Shown here one piece after another: positions 1 through 8,585 of a stretch of 31,145 bases of DNA; the stretch's first letter is position 1, and the number at the start of each line of letters is the position of its first letter. Below the pieces are notes generated by a model, which searched no databases, was not told the DNA's origin, and worked only from the letters and a program-made list of their open reading frames with translations. Source of the stretch: a virus; IMG/VR virus record IMGVR_UViG_3300030109_001848, positions 2,547 to 33,691 of that record; one strand, written 5' to 3'. The translations under genes were made by a program, and so were the position numbers.

Positions 1-821
1 TTATCTATTGTATTTTGAACCGCTTGTCTTTCTTCTTCTGTTTCTGCGGCATCTAACTGTGCTTGCAATCTTTCCTGATTATAAACATCTCCATGAGTCA
101 TTACATCCGTCCTAGGAAAAACACTTTGTTCAAATGCTCTTAGTCCCATGATGCGATTAGGATTTTCTGCAAGCTCTTTATATATTTGATTTATTCTTTC
201 TCTTTTTTTTGCTATTTTTAAATTACCCACTGTAGAACCAGAACCACTTAAAAGACCTGTAGAACCTTCACTTTCTGTTACACTGTCAGGTTCATCAATA
301 AGTCTTTTTAATTCATCTCGTAATTGTGAATAATATTGTTCTGGTTTTACCCCTGACTTTGCGGATGCTCCGTATTGCATACCTAATAAATTTTGGGCTC
401 TAACACTACTATCAGCTAAACCTCCGTTGTCCATATTTATTCTGCCGCCTTCGTACATACGAACAGCAGCGGGCATACCCATAGTCTCTTGTCCTCTAGG
501 CTCATTAGGAAGCATATTAACCATGCCGCCCCCAGCCCCTACTGATCTAATACCAGAAGGCATGTTAGGTTGCATTTGCCCCATAGCCATAGTTGTAGAT
601 GTAGGCATAGGTGCTGTAGCTTCTGCTACTTTTTGTTCAGCTACAGTTTGTGCTGGCATTTGTGCCTCTGCCGCTGCGAATTGTTTTTCCATACTAGTAC
701 GTCTACTTAACTCAGCTACAATCATATACTGAGGGTAACGTCCTGACGGTTGTGTAGCTTCCTGTACTAAAAACTGTTTAGGTACGCCTTTTAACGCTTC
801 TGATATTTGTAGTAAATTCAT
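1..821 (-). CDS. Large structural or internal virion protein, N-terminal part
   Basis: The reading frame is open for 273 codons from ATG at 821 and runs off the left edge, so only the N-terminus is seen. AAGGA lies about 8 bases before the ATG. The start reads MNLLQISEALKGVPKQFL, followed by a PSGRYPQYMIVAELSRR stretch. From memory, long internal or tail proteins of marine podoviruses, some with a lytic transglycosylase domain further on, begin this way. The middle is Met/Pro/Gly-rich and the end of the visible part is a charged helix. No enzymatic domain is visible here. It is last in the tail block, directly after the 312-aa protein. The virion role is inferred from position and from the N-terminal wording. 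Confidence 0.75.
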   Translation of the reverse strand, partial: MNLLQISEALKGVPKQFLVQEATQPSGRYPQYMIVAELSRRTSMEKQFAAAEAQMPAQTVAEQKVAEATAPMPTSTTMAMGQMQPNMPSGIRSVGAGGGMVNMLPNEPRGQETMGMPAAVRMYEGGRINMDNGGLADSSVRAQNLLGMQYGASAKSGVKPEQYYSQLRDELKRLIDEPDSVTESEGSTGLLSGSGSTVGNLKIAKKRERINQIYKELAENPNRIMGLRAFEQSVFPRTDVMTHGDVYNQERLQAQLDAAETEEERQAVQNTID

Positions 822-826
822 AGTTG

Positions 827-1765
827 TTATCCTTGGAAGGCTTTATACGCACCTAATCCAGCAATACCTAAACCAGCTAAAGTTTGAAACGGACTAGGTG
901 TAGGAGTTACTGTACGTGAAGATACAGGAGTAGAGCCTTGCAGTCCTCTAACCATATCCGAATAAAATTGTAGTTGTTTGTACGGATACTCTTGCTGACG
1001 TACAAAATCTTGATACTGCATATCCATTAATCGTTGCCGATCTGCTTGGCGAAGTGTACCTGCTCTTTCTAAAGATTTTAATCTCTGCAACTCCGCACTT
1101 TGCGCTGTTGTGCCTAATTGACCTAATGTTTGAGCTCCAGACAAACCTAACCGTGCAGCTTGTTGTCTTGCCATTCTATCTCTTTCAAACTGTTGTTGAG
1201 CTTGAGAGAAAGCAGCTTGTGATCCTTTAGTTTGTATATCCGATAACCGAGTACCTAAGTCAGAATAAAGTTTACCTTCCATCAGACCGTAACGAGAGCC
1301 TCCAAATGCACCTGCTCTTTGAGCTCTACCTGCTAAATCAGTTCTCATTTTCTCAGCATCGGATCGGGCTTGTCTTTTAGCTATATCAGTAACAGATTGC
1401 TGGTAAGGAGACATATACTGAGCCGCTTGTTCCGCACCAAATTGCCCCGGTTGTGTTCCCATCTGAGTAGCTTGTAGCGCAGCTAGTCCAGCGGCTGGGA
1501 AGTAAGGAGATGTTTGTAAATTTTCATACCCTGATAAAGCTCTTTGCTGTGCAGGAGCCATACCTGCTAGTCGTTCCTGACCATACGGAGTGTATTGTGC
1601 TTGGCTTAATCCTTCAGCCCTTTGTGCAATATCTTCAGCATAGGGGACTAGAGTTTCAGGTATCGTAGTTTGGTAGCTAGTTTGGCTACCTCCACTATCA
1701 CTACCACCATAAAAAGTAAAAAAATCTATCCAGTACTTAGGATTAATTAAGTTATATAGCTTCAT
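827..1765 (-). CDS. Putative tail or internal virion protein, Gln/Ala-rich
   Basis: The protein has 312 aa. The first 30 residues are aromatic-rich, and residues 40-270 are a long Gln/Ala/Arg-rich helical region with repeated short motifs (AQQRALSGYENL, QARSDAEKMR, QQQFERDRMARQQAARLG). The C-terminus is Gly/Pro-rich and hydrophobic (LAGLGIAGLGAYKAF). This pattern is common in internal or tail-associated proteins of marine phages. No catalytic domain is visible. The start overlaps the end of the upstream GNAT-like gene by 14 bases, as expected for one tail operon. The function is inferred from context only. Confidence 0.7.
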   Translation of the reverse strand: MKLYNLINPKYWIDFFTFYGGSDSGGSQTSYQTTIPETLVPYAEDIAQRAEGLSQAQYTPYGQERLAGMAPAQQRALSGYENLQTSPYFPAAGLAALQATQMGTQPGQFGAEQAAQYMSPYQQSVTDIAKRQARSDAEKMRTDLAGRAQRAGAFGGSRYGLMEGKLYSDLGTRLSDIQTKGSQAAFSQAQQQFERDRMARQQAARLGLSGAQTLGQLGTTAQSAELQRLKSLERAGTLRQADRQRLMDMQYQDFVRQQEYPYKQLQFYSDMVRGLQGSTPVSSRTVTPTPSPFQTLAGLGIAGLGAYKAFQG

Positions 1766-2180
1766 GTTTTATCCATTTACAATTTGTTTTTTTCATTTCC
1801 ATTAACACTATGTCCCCACCATTATCATGCATCTTATCCCAACGCATTTTTTCATTAAAACCCGCTTTTTCAGCTAGAGTAATACTTCGTTTATTCAAAC
1901 TATTAATAACACCAAAAATGATATCAACACCACACTGATTAAAAGGATAATCATAGGCTGCAAACGCCAAAGTTTTTGGGTTAGATTCACCAAATGAAAC
2001 AACGTGCATCTGTACAGTTCTTCCAATCCAAGTGTTATACCCAACCACCCAGTCAATACTGCCCTTTTTGCTGTACCAAAACAACGCTTTAAGGTCATTT
2101 GTAGGTTGGACAAAAGCTCTTTCATATAATATCCCTGCAGCTAACTCTATCTGTTTTTGGGTATTTGCTACTACTACCAT
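1752..2180 (-). CDS. GNAT-like protein, similar in plan to T7 gp13-type internal virion protein
   Basis: The protein has 142 aa. Its C-terminal part (NKRSITLAEKAGF followed by a beta strand, near residues 94-131) has the form of the last part of a GCN5-related N-acetyltransferase fold, where N-x-x-S-x-x-L-x-E-K-x-G-F is the usual helix. The acetyl-CoA loop (Q/R-x-x-G-x-G/A) is not evident, so it may be a non-catalytic relative. Phage T7 gp13 and its homologues (DUF2833) are GNAT-like proteins found in the same tail or internal-protein region. The ATG overlaps the preceding stop as TAATG. The GNAT fold is moderately supported; enzymatic activity is not. Confidence 0.65.
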   Translation of the reverse strand: MVVVANTQKQIELAAGILYERAFVQPTNDLKALFWYSKKGSIDWVVGYNTWIGRTVQMHVVSFGESNPKTLAFAAYDYPFNQCGVDIIFGVINSLNKRSITLAEKAGFNEKMRWDKMHDNGGDIVLMEMKKTNCKWIKHEAI

Positions 2181-3946
2181 TACGCTGGCATAAACTGTTC
2201 AGCTTCTATTTCTGGAGGCTGAGTCTTTTTACCTGTTCGTGCCATACGCACTCGATCCATCATTTCATACAATTGACTAGCCCCAGCATTACTAGAGCCA
2301 TTACCTAGTCCTGCAACTACATCAGCAGGTACTATAAATTCATCCTTGGATAGGGCCACTTCTTGTTCGCCCTCTATATCACCAAATACTTGATCTTCCA
2401 TACCATCCCCTCTACCGTCTACTTGCCCTTCGGTTTGAGGTAAAGAAGTAATACCACCCTCTTGCATCCCTATTGGTCGCCCAAACTCACCTCCTCTACT
2501 ACCCTCAGTTTGTTCTACTTGAGGTTGATAATCTGAAAACCTAGACCTTTCTGGTCTGTACCTTGTAAGGATGCCTTTACTTGTTAAATCCTGCATTTCT
2601 TTACGAGATAAATTTTTAGTAGGAAATAATTTATAAGTTGTGTCGCCTCTAACACCGGGAGCAATATTAGGAGTATTAGCTGACCACATAAAACCTTCGG
2701 GAGCTCTACGCTCTCGTATATCGCTTAGTAATTCTGAATCAGAAACTTCTAATTTTCTTTCTGGGGGAGGGGTAAAATACGTCCCTTCCACACTACTTAT
2801 AGGAGTCATGCCTCCACCCATAGGAGCCATAGGAGCCGTAGGAGTAGTGTAATTACCCGCTGGCATTGTAGCTGCCATAGGAGGTAAAGAAGTATCAGCC
2901 CCGTAACTTGCTATAAGAGGTGCATAATATCCTAACCCCATATCTTCGGGAGTATCTTCTACAGGAGCTGTAGCATTAACTGCGCCTCCCTCTTGAAAAT
3001 ATCTATACTCTCTAGAACCATACCCACCATCAGGATAACTAACATTCCTTTGATAAGGTTTAGTCATAGCCACCATTCTACGTCTTCTTTTTTCTTCTTC
3101 TTCTTCTTCTGAAGGAAGCATAGCTTGACCTGCATATGTAGACCCTGCCATAAGTGCAGTATCTTTAAGATTAGTAGGAGCCATGTTTTTTAAAAATCCA
3201 GATATTCCACCACTAGTCGAGGAACCATCATCAAAAGTTCCGTCTTTAAATTCTGGATATTTTCTATCAAATTCAGCCATAAGAGCATCACTTCTAGGAG
3301 TCACGCCTCCACTCATAGAAGTCGTAGGAGTAGTAATATTAGAAACAGAAGAAGCATCAGCAAGAGGATTAGCCACTGCGTCCTTCCCAAATAAGTTACT
3401 TATAGTTCTATCATTAGGATTAGTAAGATCAGGTGCAGCATTACTACCTGTTACTAGCCCCTCCGTTTGATTTACCTCATCAATCCCCGGCTGTGCTCCT
3501 ACACCCATTAACTTAGCACCTGCTCCATAAACTAAACCACTGGTTAGTCCCGCATTAAGAGCATCTGAAGTATCCGCACCTCTCATTTTAGCTAACGCAG
3601 CACTAGTAAGTCCTTGGAACAAAGACTTTTGAACTAATGGGTTGCTAAAAATTCCCCCTGCTGCCCCTGCCCCTGCCCCTGCCCCTGCCCCTGCTGTTGC
3701 TGTTGCTGTTCCTAAACCTCCTGTAGCAGCACCTAAAGCCAAAGGAATAGCAATAGGAGCAATCCTATCGAATAACTTAGTAAAGCTAAATGCTTCTGGT
3801 AAACCTGTTTCAGGGTTAATAGTCATTTGCCCCGGAGCTAAAGAAGCTAATCCAGCTACTTCTTGTGGGTTCATGTGAACGAGCATGGAGTCCCCATACC
3901 GTCCTTTACTTGCTAATCCTTGCGCTGTTTGCGAAGTTCTATTCAT
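2180..3946 (-). CDS. Low-complexity minor virion protein with GGxVxGxGxGxxD-type C-terminal motif
   Basis: The protein has 588 aa. The N-terminus carries a conserved-looking block (LVHMNPQEVAGLASL, then MTINPETGLPEAF). A Gly/Ala-rich hydrophobic stretch near residues 67-100 contains Ala-Gly dipeptide repeats, followed by Pro/Thr/Met-rich disordered sequence and a highly charged run of Glu and Arg near 280-290. The C-terminal 100 residues have the widespread phage pattern in which a Gly-Gly-x-Val-x-Gly-type string leads into SKDEFIVPADVVAGLGNG and a final helix. From memory, this plan is common in marine phage tail or internal proteins. It contains no recognisable enzyme. It starts 1 base from the 95-aa gene stop. 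Confidence 0.7.
   Translation of the reverse strand: MNRTSQTAQGLASKGRYGDSMLVHMNPQEVAGLASLAPGQMTINPETGLPEAFSFTKLFDRIAPIAIPLALGAATGGLGTATATAGAGAGAGAGAAGGIFSNPLVQKSLFQGLTSAALAKMRGADTSDALNAGLTSGLVYGAGAKLMGVGAQPGIDEVNQTEGLVTGSNAAPDLTNPNDRTISNLFGKDAVANPLADASSVSNITTPTTSMSGGVTPRSDALMAEFDRKYPEFKDGTFDDGSSTSGGISGFLKNMAPTNLKDTALMAGSTYAGQAMLPSEEEEEEKRRRRMVAMTKPYQRNVSYPDGGYGSREYRYFQEGGAVNATAPVEDTPEDMGLGYYAPLIASYGADTSLPPMAATMPAGNYTTPTAPMAPMGGGMTPISSVEGTYFTPPPERKLEVSDSELLSDIRERRAPEGFMWSANTPNIAPGVRGDTTYKLFPTKNLSRKEMQDLTSKGILTRYRPERSRFSDYQPQVEQTEGSRGGEFGRPIGMQEGGITSLPQTEGQVDGRGDGMEDQVFGDIEGEQEVALSKDEFIVPADVVAGLGNGSSNAGASQLYEMMDRVRMARTGKKTQPPEIEAEQFMPA
3657..3712 (-). repeat. Hexanucleotide microsatellite inside a coding region
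   Basis: About five copies of CCCTGC are followed by about three of TGTTGC (plus-strand reading). They encode an Ala-Gly and then Ala-Thr dipeptide run in the 588-aa protein. The units are in frame, so copy-number changes by slippage would add or remove two residues without a frameshift. Confidence 0.85.
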
Positions 3947-4233
3947 TATGTCGCTACCTTCAAAGTGCCGCTATCATTGTAAACGGTTCCTACTGCTAGA
4001 CCCGATGCCGAAGTTGGTAAACTACTAAGTATTATATGTGTTTTTAGTCCTGATGTGTTAAATTCTGCATCGACAACTACCCCACCACCATTGTCTAATA
4101 TCTGTAGTCTTGCAGTTTGGAATATTTCTGGGGTTTCGTACTGAGAAAAGAACAATCTAAGTACACGATTAAGCTCGTCCAAATACCTTCGTTCGTATGC
4201 TACGGGTGGTGTAGGTAATATCGGTATCGCCAT
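3946..4233 (-). CDS. Conserved hypothetical virion-associated protein, 95 aa
   Basis: The N-terminus is a Pro-rich leader followed by an aromatic helix (YLDELNRVLRLFFSQ, near residues 17-31). The C-terminus is a short Gly-rich beta region (LPTSASGLAVGTVYNDSGT). From memory, small proteins with a VLRLFF helix and a LPTSATGL-type end occur next to the large gp10-like tail protein in many marine phages. The stop and start codons meet those of both neighbours within one base, so it is translated as part of the same operon. No function is known to me. Confidence 0.65.
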   Translation of the reverse strand: MAIPILPTPPVAYERRYLDELNRVLRLFFSQYETPEIFQTARLQILDNGGGVVVDAEFNTSGLKTHIILSSLPTSASGLAVGTVYNDSGTLKVAT

Positions 4234-6437
4234 TATCTTTTTCCGTCCGTCCTAATGTCCATGCGTGGAGTTCCTAACTGCCATTTAGTCCCGACAGAAG
4301 AACTTCCATCTATTTTAAATTTCATTTGCCTACCTCTTATCCGCACATCTAATACATCGGTATAGAGTTCAGTAGGTGATAAAGCGGTTGCAGATACCGA
4401 CTTTGCGGTTTCTGTGGTATAGGATGCGCCTGAAAAATTACGTGGCGTTAGTGTTAAAGATACTTCTGGGTTTGTAGCAGTAGAACCCGAAAATGTCAAG
4501 TCCGGTATTAATCTAGATACATAACCAAAACGATCTCCGTCCCCAATATCAAAATCAGAAGACTCTATATAAGAGCTTAGAGATGTAGCCGAAGTGCCAG
4601 AAATATCATCAGTGCCGACTTCATGGTATAAAAGTCTATTGTTGTAATCAGCAGCTATCGGGTTACTTTTCGACCCACTATCGAGCCAAGCACTTCTAGC
4701 CATAGAGCCAAAATACCATATATTCTCAAGATAGTTATAGATAACATATGAATCTATACTATTAGACTCACTGGAACAGTAGAACCACCAAGCCTCATTA
4801 AACCCTTCATTACCCCCTGCAAATATCTGAAACTCTTGATTCTTATTCATACCATCATACACATAAGAGCGCAGGGTAGAAGGTAATGCTCTAACCTGAC
4901 CATCGTATACATAAAACTTATCATGCCCCATCCAAAACACTAGATTGTTGGCAGTAATAACAGAGTTAGGAGATATAATAGATATATTGGTAGCTAATAG
5001 ATTAAAGGTGAACACGTAAGGCAAACCTACAAACTGCATAGAATATATAGCAGTATCGGTAAATATAAGTATTTCTTGTCGAGTTTGAATTGCAGTTACT
5101 ATCTGACTACCGTTATCAAGTCGATAATCACCTGCTGTGTTATCGGTTCTTGGAACCCACATAGCTAAATCTTCAGACGCAGACCATCTTATTTGTAAAG
5201 CATCAAAACCTCCACCAGCCCCACCAAATCTATCAGTCCCCAGACATACAACATGTCGGGATTGGTCAGCTACCAATACTGCGGTAGCAGTTCTAGGTAT
5301 GTAAGCAGCGTCAAACCCTGTAGCTCCACTTGTTTGATTGTGTAAAGTTTCCCCTCTAGCACTTGTGCCGTCAGACTTGTCCCAGTAGAAAACGCCTCCT
5401 TGATACTCTCCGAATACTAAATCTTCTCCGAAAGAATCATGAGTCCATAATCGTAACTGCGATGCTAAATCAGAAACTACCGTAGTACCCCATGTTGAAG
5501 TCGTTGTATTTTTCTTACGGATAGATACCGTACCTCCGGCACTAGAGTCAGAACTGTCAGGGTCATAGGTAATCCCATTAATAACTAGTGATATAGTGTA
5601 GGAATTAGTATTGACTTTAGTAATCTGAAAAGCCGTAAGCATAATATCAGTACATGCAAAAGCTGTTCTGCCGTCTGTACCACTTAGAGCAAAAGAAGTA
5701 CCTATAGAATTTATGTAAATATAATCCCCTGTATCTAAACCATGTCCTGTGTGGGTTACAGTAACTGTGGCACTACCTGCACTTACGTTAAATGGGTCTG
5801 TACCTAACGTAACATCTACAAAGTCGGGCCAAGTACCAGAGCCCCATCCAGCAACAAAACTAAACTCAGAAGGGCCAACCCCTATTAAATAAGAAGCATC
5901 TGTAGCAGAACCACCGTTTCCAGAATCAGAAGCATTAGCTGTAGCACTTGCAGTAAATGTATATACGGTAGAGCTAGGCACTGATGTAATTACATGTTCT
6001 GTGTTTAGTACCGTAGCTGTTATAAGTCCACCTAAACTTACTGCATTTGTAATTAATACGGAGTCCCCCACTGCCGCCCCATGTCCTGAACTATCTGTAG
6101 CCGTAATTACAGCTGATCCGTTAGTTGCAGAAAATGTGGTGGTATTAGCATTAGATGCTCGTATCGGGGTTATATCATAAAAAGTACCGCCTTCTTCTAC
6201 ATAGTATTTTTTATTAGTCCCTACACCTGTAAGATTATCTCCATCCAAAGCTATCCAGTTTATAAGCCCACGAGCTATTCCTAGATATTGACTAGAAGAT
6301 ACTCGTGTCCATCCACCTATTTGTTCAGGATATCCTGATTTAAAGCGTATCTTATCGGAATCGTACCAACCACCTTCATTAGTGTAATTAGATACTTCTC
6401 GGTTTATACCCGGTTTAAATTGTAGTTTCTGTAACAT
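4233..6437 (-). CDS. Packaged DNA stabilisation / tail hub protein (P22 gp10-like)
   Basis: The protein has 734 aa. The start (LQFKPGINREVSNYTNEGGWYDSDKIRFKSGYPEQIGGW) and the many short beta strands with repeated W/Y-D-G turns are typical of the large P22 gp10/T7 gp12-like tail proteins that plug the portal channel after packaging. A stretch around residues 95-170 is Ser/Thr/Ala-rich and probably an inserted Ig-like domain. Residues 380-600 contain propeller-like blades (for example DKFYVYDGQVRALPSTLR). It follows the lysis block on the same strand. The assignment rests on wording and position. A role in the tail nozzle is likely; the exact homologue is not certain. Confidence 0.75.
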   Translation of the reverse strand: MLQKLQFKPGINREVSNYTNEGGWYDSDKIRFKSGYPEQIGGWTRVSSSQYLGIARGLINWIALDGDNLTGVGTNKKYYVEEGGTFYDITPIRASNANTTTFSATNGSAVITATDSSGHGAAVGDSVLITNAVSLGGLITATVLNTEHVITSVPSSTVYTFTASATANASDSGNGGSATDASYLIGVGPSEFSFVAGWGSGTWPDFVDVTLGTDPFNVSAGSATVTVTHTGHGLDTGDYIYINSIGTSFALSGTDGRTAFACTDIMLTAFQITKVNTNSYTISLVINGITYDPDSSDSSAGGTVSIRKKNTTTSTWGTTVVSDLASQLRLWTHDSFGEDLVFGEYQGGVFYWDKSDGTSARGETLHNQTSGATGFDAAYIPRTATAVLVADQSRHVVCLGTDRFGGAGGGFDALQIRWSASEDLAMWVPRTDNTAGDYRLDNGSQIVTAIQTRQEILIFTDTAIYSMQFVGLPYVFTFNLLATNISIISPNSVITANNLVFWMGHDKFYVYDGQVRALPSTLRSYVYDGMNKNQEFQIFAGGNEGFNEAWWFYCSSESNSIDSYVIYNYLENIWYFGSMARSAWLDSGSKSNPIAADYNNRLLYHEVGTDDISGTSATSLSSYIESSDFDIGDGDRFGYVSRLIPDLTFSGSTATNPEVSLTLTPRNFSGASYTTETAKSVSATALSPTELYTDVLDVRIRGRQMKFKIDGSSSVGTKWQLGTPRMDIRTDGKR

Positions 6438-6469
6438 TTGTATTATCTTCCTTTAACGCCCCACAACAT

Positions 6470-6655
6470 TCACCTGTTTCGTTTGTCAGTCTGCTGCCAC
6501 AACATTTTGTTTGCGGTTTTTCTTGTAAACTCTCTTGCTTGTTGTTTCGTTTTAAATTCTTTAACTCTAGTTCCATTAGGTATTGTCCAATTATCTTCTA
6601 CATGTACAGTTCGCCACACCCCAAATTTATCCATATACACTTGCCACTCATGCAA
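6470..6655 (-). CDS. Small protein of unknown function, probable TTG start
   Basis: The protein has 61 aa. The frame starts with TTG at 6655 inside the end of the endolysin gene (8-base overlap), and an AAGGAG box sits 9 bases before it, which is why TTG is chosen over the later ATG at 6634. The sequence has an aromatic N-terminus (HEWQVYMDKFGVW) and a basic C-terminal helix (TKQQAREFTRKTANK). Trp-rich beta followed by a TxxxAxxF helix is a common form in tiny phage proteins. A longer plus-strand frame over the same DNA lacks context. It is probably real; its function is unknown. Confidence 0.55.
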   Translation of the reverse strand: MHEWQVYMDKFGVWRTVHVEDNWTIPNGTRVKEFKTKQQAREFTRKTANKMLWQQTDKRNR

Positions 6656-7082
6656 AAAGCCTCACTCCTTCTTTATCGATAATCAAAGCATTTTTGCGAG
6701 GAGTTCCTCCCCCTTCATTAGGCACAGAAATATGTACCCAACTGTCATATTCACATATTACTTGATCGTATGGGATGCCTGATTCAATAATTCTAGCAAC
6801 TGCTTTACTTGGGCTAACCCCGGATATACGTATATCAGCCGCACAACCTTTCATATGCTGCGAGGTATCTTTTGACCCAACGGCACGATTTAGAGCTTTA
6901 CACCGGAACCCAGAATTAATAAATATGGGTGCGCCAAAGTAATTACGTATTTCCTGCAACATGTATGCCAAACGTCTTAGGTTACTTAGCTGTACATCAT
7001 CCGGTGTATTGTTGATATCCATTCGTTCAGCTGTACCAGAAGCTGTAAGTTCTTCTAGTGAAAAATTAGCTGTTAATCTCAT
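6648..7082 (-). CDS. Endolysin, peptidase M15 family (zinc D-Ala-D-Ala carboxypeptidase-like)
   Basis: The protein has 144 aa, the normal length of a single-domain peptidase M15A. The zinc-site signatures are clear: SQHMKGCAAD at residues 74-83 (S-x-H-x-x-G-x-A-x-D, with His76 and Asp83 as ligands) and WVHIS at 115-119 (His117 the third ligand). SGFRCKALNRAVG near 57-69 matches the upstream conserved segment. Such enzymes cut peptide cross-links in peptidoglycan and serve as phage endolysins. No signal peptide is present, so it needs a holin for access. Its 132-aa upstream neighbour overlaps it by 17 bases. The family is well supported; the exact bond cut is not known. Confidence 0.92.
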   Translation of the reverse strand: MRLTANFSLEELTASGTAERMDINNTPDDVQLSNLRRLAYMLQEIRNYFGAPIFINSGFRCKALNRAVGSKDTSQHMKGCAADIRISGVSPSKAVARIIESGIPYDQVICEYDSWVHISVPNEGGGTPRKNALIIDKEGVRLFA

Positions 7083-7464
7083 TGGGTACTACCCCCTTAT
7101 ATTCTTTATGGTAGACCATAACTCCAGTGTCTGCTACGCAACGTTGCATAACAATTTCTTTAACTCTAAAAGATAACTTACCTTCTCTAACTAACAAACC
7201 AACTTCATCTTTTAAATCCCTCCACCATTTAGCTCTAGAATATGTATGGTATTCATCTACGGAAGACTTTTCCCAAAATACATTTATTTCATATAAAGGT
7301 AGTCCTCTTTTAATTTCATCATATACATTCATAGCTAATTCGGTTCGTACTTCGCAATACTCTTTATAATTCCCTGCTACTAATTTATTTTTTTCTATGA
7401 AAAAACCTACCCCAAAAGTTATTAGCATTGGTATTAAAATAAATGGAGCCATTTGTTTAATCAT
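7066..7464 (-). CDS. Membrane-anchored protein beside the endolysin, possible spanin-like
   Basis: The protein has 132 aa. One hydrophobic segment near residues 6-23 is followed by a soluble part with Tyr/Trp/Glu-rich helices (for example VFWEKSSVDEYHTYSRAKWW). Single-span proteins next to the endolysin are often spanins or holins, but there is no clear Rz-like coiled coil or lipobox. It overlaps the endolysin start by 17 bases and the 93-aa gene end by 4 bases. A lysis-related role is plausible from position only. Confidence 0.6.
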   Translation of the reverse strand: MIKQMAPFILIPMLITFGVGFFIEKNKLVAGNYKEYCEVRTELAMNVYDEIKRGLPLYEINVFWEKSSVDEYHTYSRAKWWRDLKDEVGLLVREGKLSFRVKEIVMQRCVADTGVMVYHKEYKGVVPNEINS

Positions 7465-7742
7465 ACCCTAGTCCTTTTTATGCTCTCTTTACCTTTTTTA
7501 AATATACTAGCAACTTGATTTTTACCCATAACTTTTGCTCTTTGTTCTCCTACTGTAAGTATTTGTATTTTTCGTGCATATGGTTTTTTTATTCTTTTTA
7601 CTTTAGCTACTGTAGCCCTTGCATCAGCAGGTGTAGCAAACTTTATACTAACAGTGTCCTTTGGATTCTCATCTGTATATAAACGTCTACCACTACCTTT
7701 AGGTTTTTTACCTGTCCCTACCTTTGGGTCTTTCTTTTTCAT
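7461..7742 (-). CDS. Small Lys/Arg-rich conserved protein, 93 aa
   Basis: The protein is strongly basic. It begins KDPKVGTGKKPKGSGRRLYTDENPKDTVSIKF, which resembles from memory a small protein found in many marine phages. The middle part (FATPADARATVAKVKRIKKPYARKIQ) looks helical and could bind nucleic acid. The ATG lies 4 bases inside the end of the holin-like gene. Its role is unknown. It is one of several short basic proteins in this late operon, which suggests virion-associated or DNA-contact functions, but this is inference. Confidence 0.65.
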   Translation of the reverse strand: MKKKDPKVGTGKKPKGSGRRLYTDENPKDTVSIKFATPADARATVAKVKRIKKPYARKIQILTVGEQRAKVMGKNQVASIFKKGKESIKRTRV

Positions 7743-8122
7743 CGTTTACCAAAAAACTTTGTAGCACTTCTCACACCAAAACTAGCCGCTACAATAACGC
7801 CCAAACTATACTGATACCAAGTAGGCATCATCTCTAATTGCTCAAACCCGTTTTGCACAATGCCTTCTGCACCGGGGATAAAAGCAAGTATCAATGGGAG
7901 TGAAAACAAAATTGTTAACCATTCATCCTTGAATGATTGTTGACTACCTTGAGCCATGATCTTGTCCCAATTTCCCTCTTGTAGACTTGTTTGCTTATAA
8001 ACTTCTGCCTCTGCCTCGGCTTTAGCTACAGCAACCTTGGTCTGCCCACGCTGTTTCTCTACCCTAGACTCAACAAAACTTCCCACCACAGAGGCTATTG
8101 GATTAATTAAACTCTGCCACAT
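7739..8122 (-). CDS. Holin-like protein, GTA_holin_3TM-type
   Basis: The protein has 127 aa. The N-terminal part is amphipathic with an Ala/Glu/Lys helix at residues 28-45. It is followed by a SFKDEW entry motif (63-68), a hydrophobic segment at 69-84 ending in FIPGA, and a second segment near 103-119 (YSLGVIVAASFGVRSA). The FKDEW...LPLILAFIPG...W...ASFGVR pattern matches my memory of the three-helix holin family first described in gene transfer agents. It lies two genes from the M15 endolysin, fitting a lysis cassette. Spacing to both neighbours is 1-4 bases. Confidence 0.72.
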   Translation of the reverse strand: MWQSLINPIASVVGSFVESRVEKQRGQTKVAVAKAEAEAEVYKQTSLQEGNWDKIMAQGSQQSFKDEWLTILFSLPLILAFIPGAEGIVQNGFEQLEMMPTWYQYSLGVIVAASFGVRSATKFFGKR

Positions 8123-8394
8123 TATGCTGTCCTCCTATACTTTCTAACTTTTTTAGCAATGTTTTTAGGTTGTTTAACAAATTGTTTACCTTTTTTCTTA
8201 CCTTTAGCTTTTGCCCTATTAGTAGCTGCTTTTTCTGCGGCACTTAAATTTTTCCAAGCGGCATCGGGTAAATATCTTTTTTTACCCTCAGATTTTTTAC
8301 CGTCTGAAGTTCTCCATTTTTGAGCCGTCCAGTCTTTTAAAGACCGTTGGGATTTCCTTAACCCTTTTTTCTTTTTTGTTTTTTTAGTACTCAT
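8122..8394 (-). CDS. Lys-rich conserved protein with WRTSDGKKSEGKKRYLP motif
   Basis: The protein has 90 aa and is very basic. Key blocks are SLKDWTAQKWRTSDGKKSEG (residues 18-37), YLPDAAW (41-47) and a KAKGKKKGKQFVKQP tail. This wording recurs, from memory, in small proteins of unknown function in phages and environmental bacteria, possibly related to DUF5872, though I am not sure of that number. The start overlaps the previous stop as ATGA. No catalytic residues can be named. A nucleic-acid or virion role is possible because of the charge. Confidence 0.68.
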   Translation of the reverse strand: MSTKKTKKKKGLRKSQRSLKDWTAQKWRTSDGKKSEGKKRYLPDAAWKNLSAAEKAATNRAKAKGKKKGKQFVKQPKNIAKKVRKYRRTA

Positions 8395-8585
8395 GACCTA
8401 TATCCACCGCCAGCTTTTTTATAAGCTGCGGCTAACATTTGAGCTTTACGAGCACTCCATTGCCCCGGATTACCCCCCTTTGACCCCGCTTTAATCCTGC
8501 TAAACAGGCGTTTCCGCATGGCAGGTTTGGTATAATTACCAGCTTCATTTACCCTACTTTTAGATTTTTTCTTTTTTACTGCCAT
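8391..8585 (-). CDS. Small basic protein with GxPGQWSARKAQ...YKKAGGGY motif
   Basis: The protein has 64 aa. The C-terminal half carries GGNPGQWSARKAQMLAAAYK, a motif that from memory is shared by many short phage and giant-virus proteins and is often named DUF5872. The N-terminal half is Lys-rich and probably disordered. It is translationally coupled to the 90-aa gene by an ATGA overlap. Both genes share the same style of basic sequence and may act together. The function is unknown. Confidence 0.68.
   Translation of the reverse strand: MAVKKKKSKSRVNEAGNYTKPAMRKRLFSRIKAGSKGGNPGQWSARKAQMLAAAYKKAGGGYRS

Noticed and set aside
6438-6782. Plus-strand frames of 114 and 60 aa opposite the endolysin end
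   Set aside because: They lie opposite genes with clear motifs and coupling on the minus strand and have no coding context or ribosome binding site.
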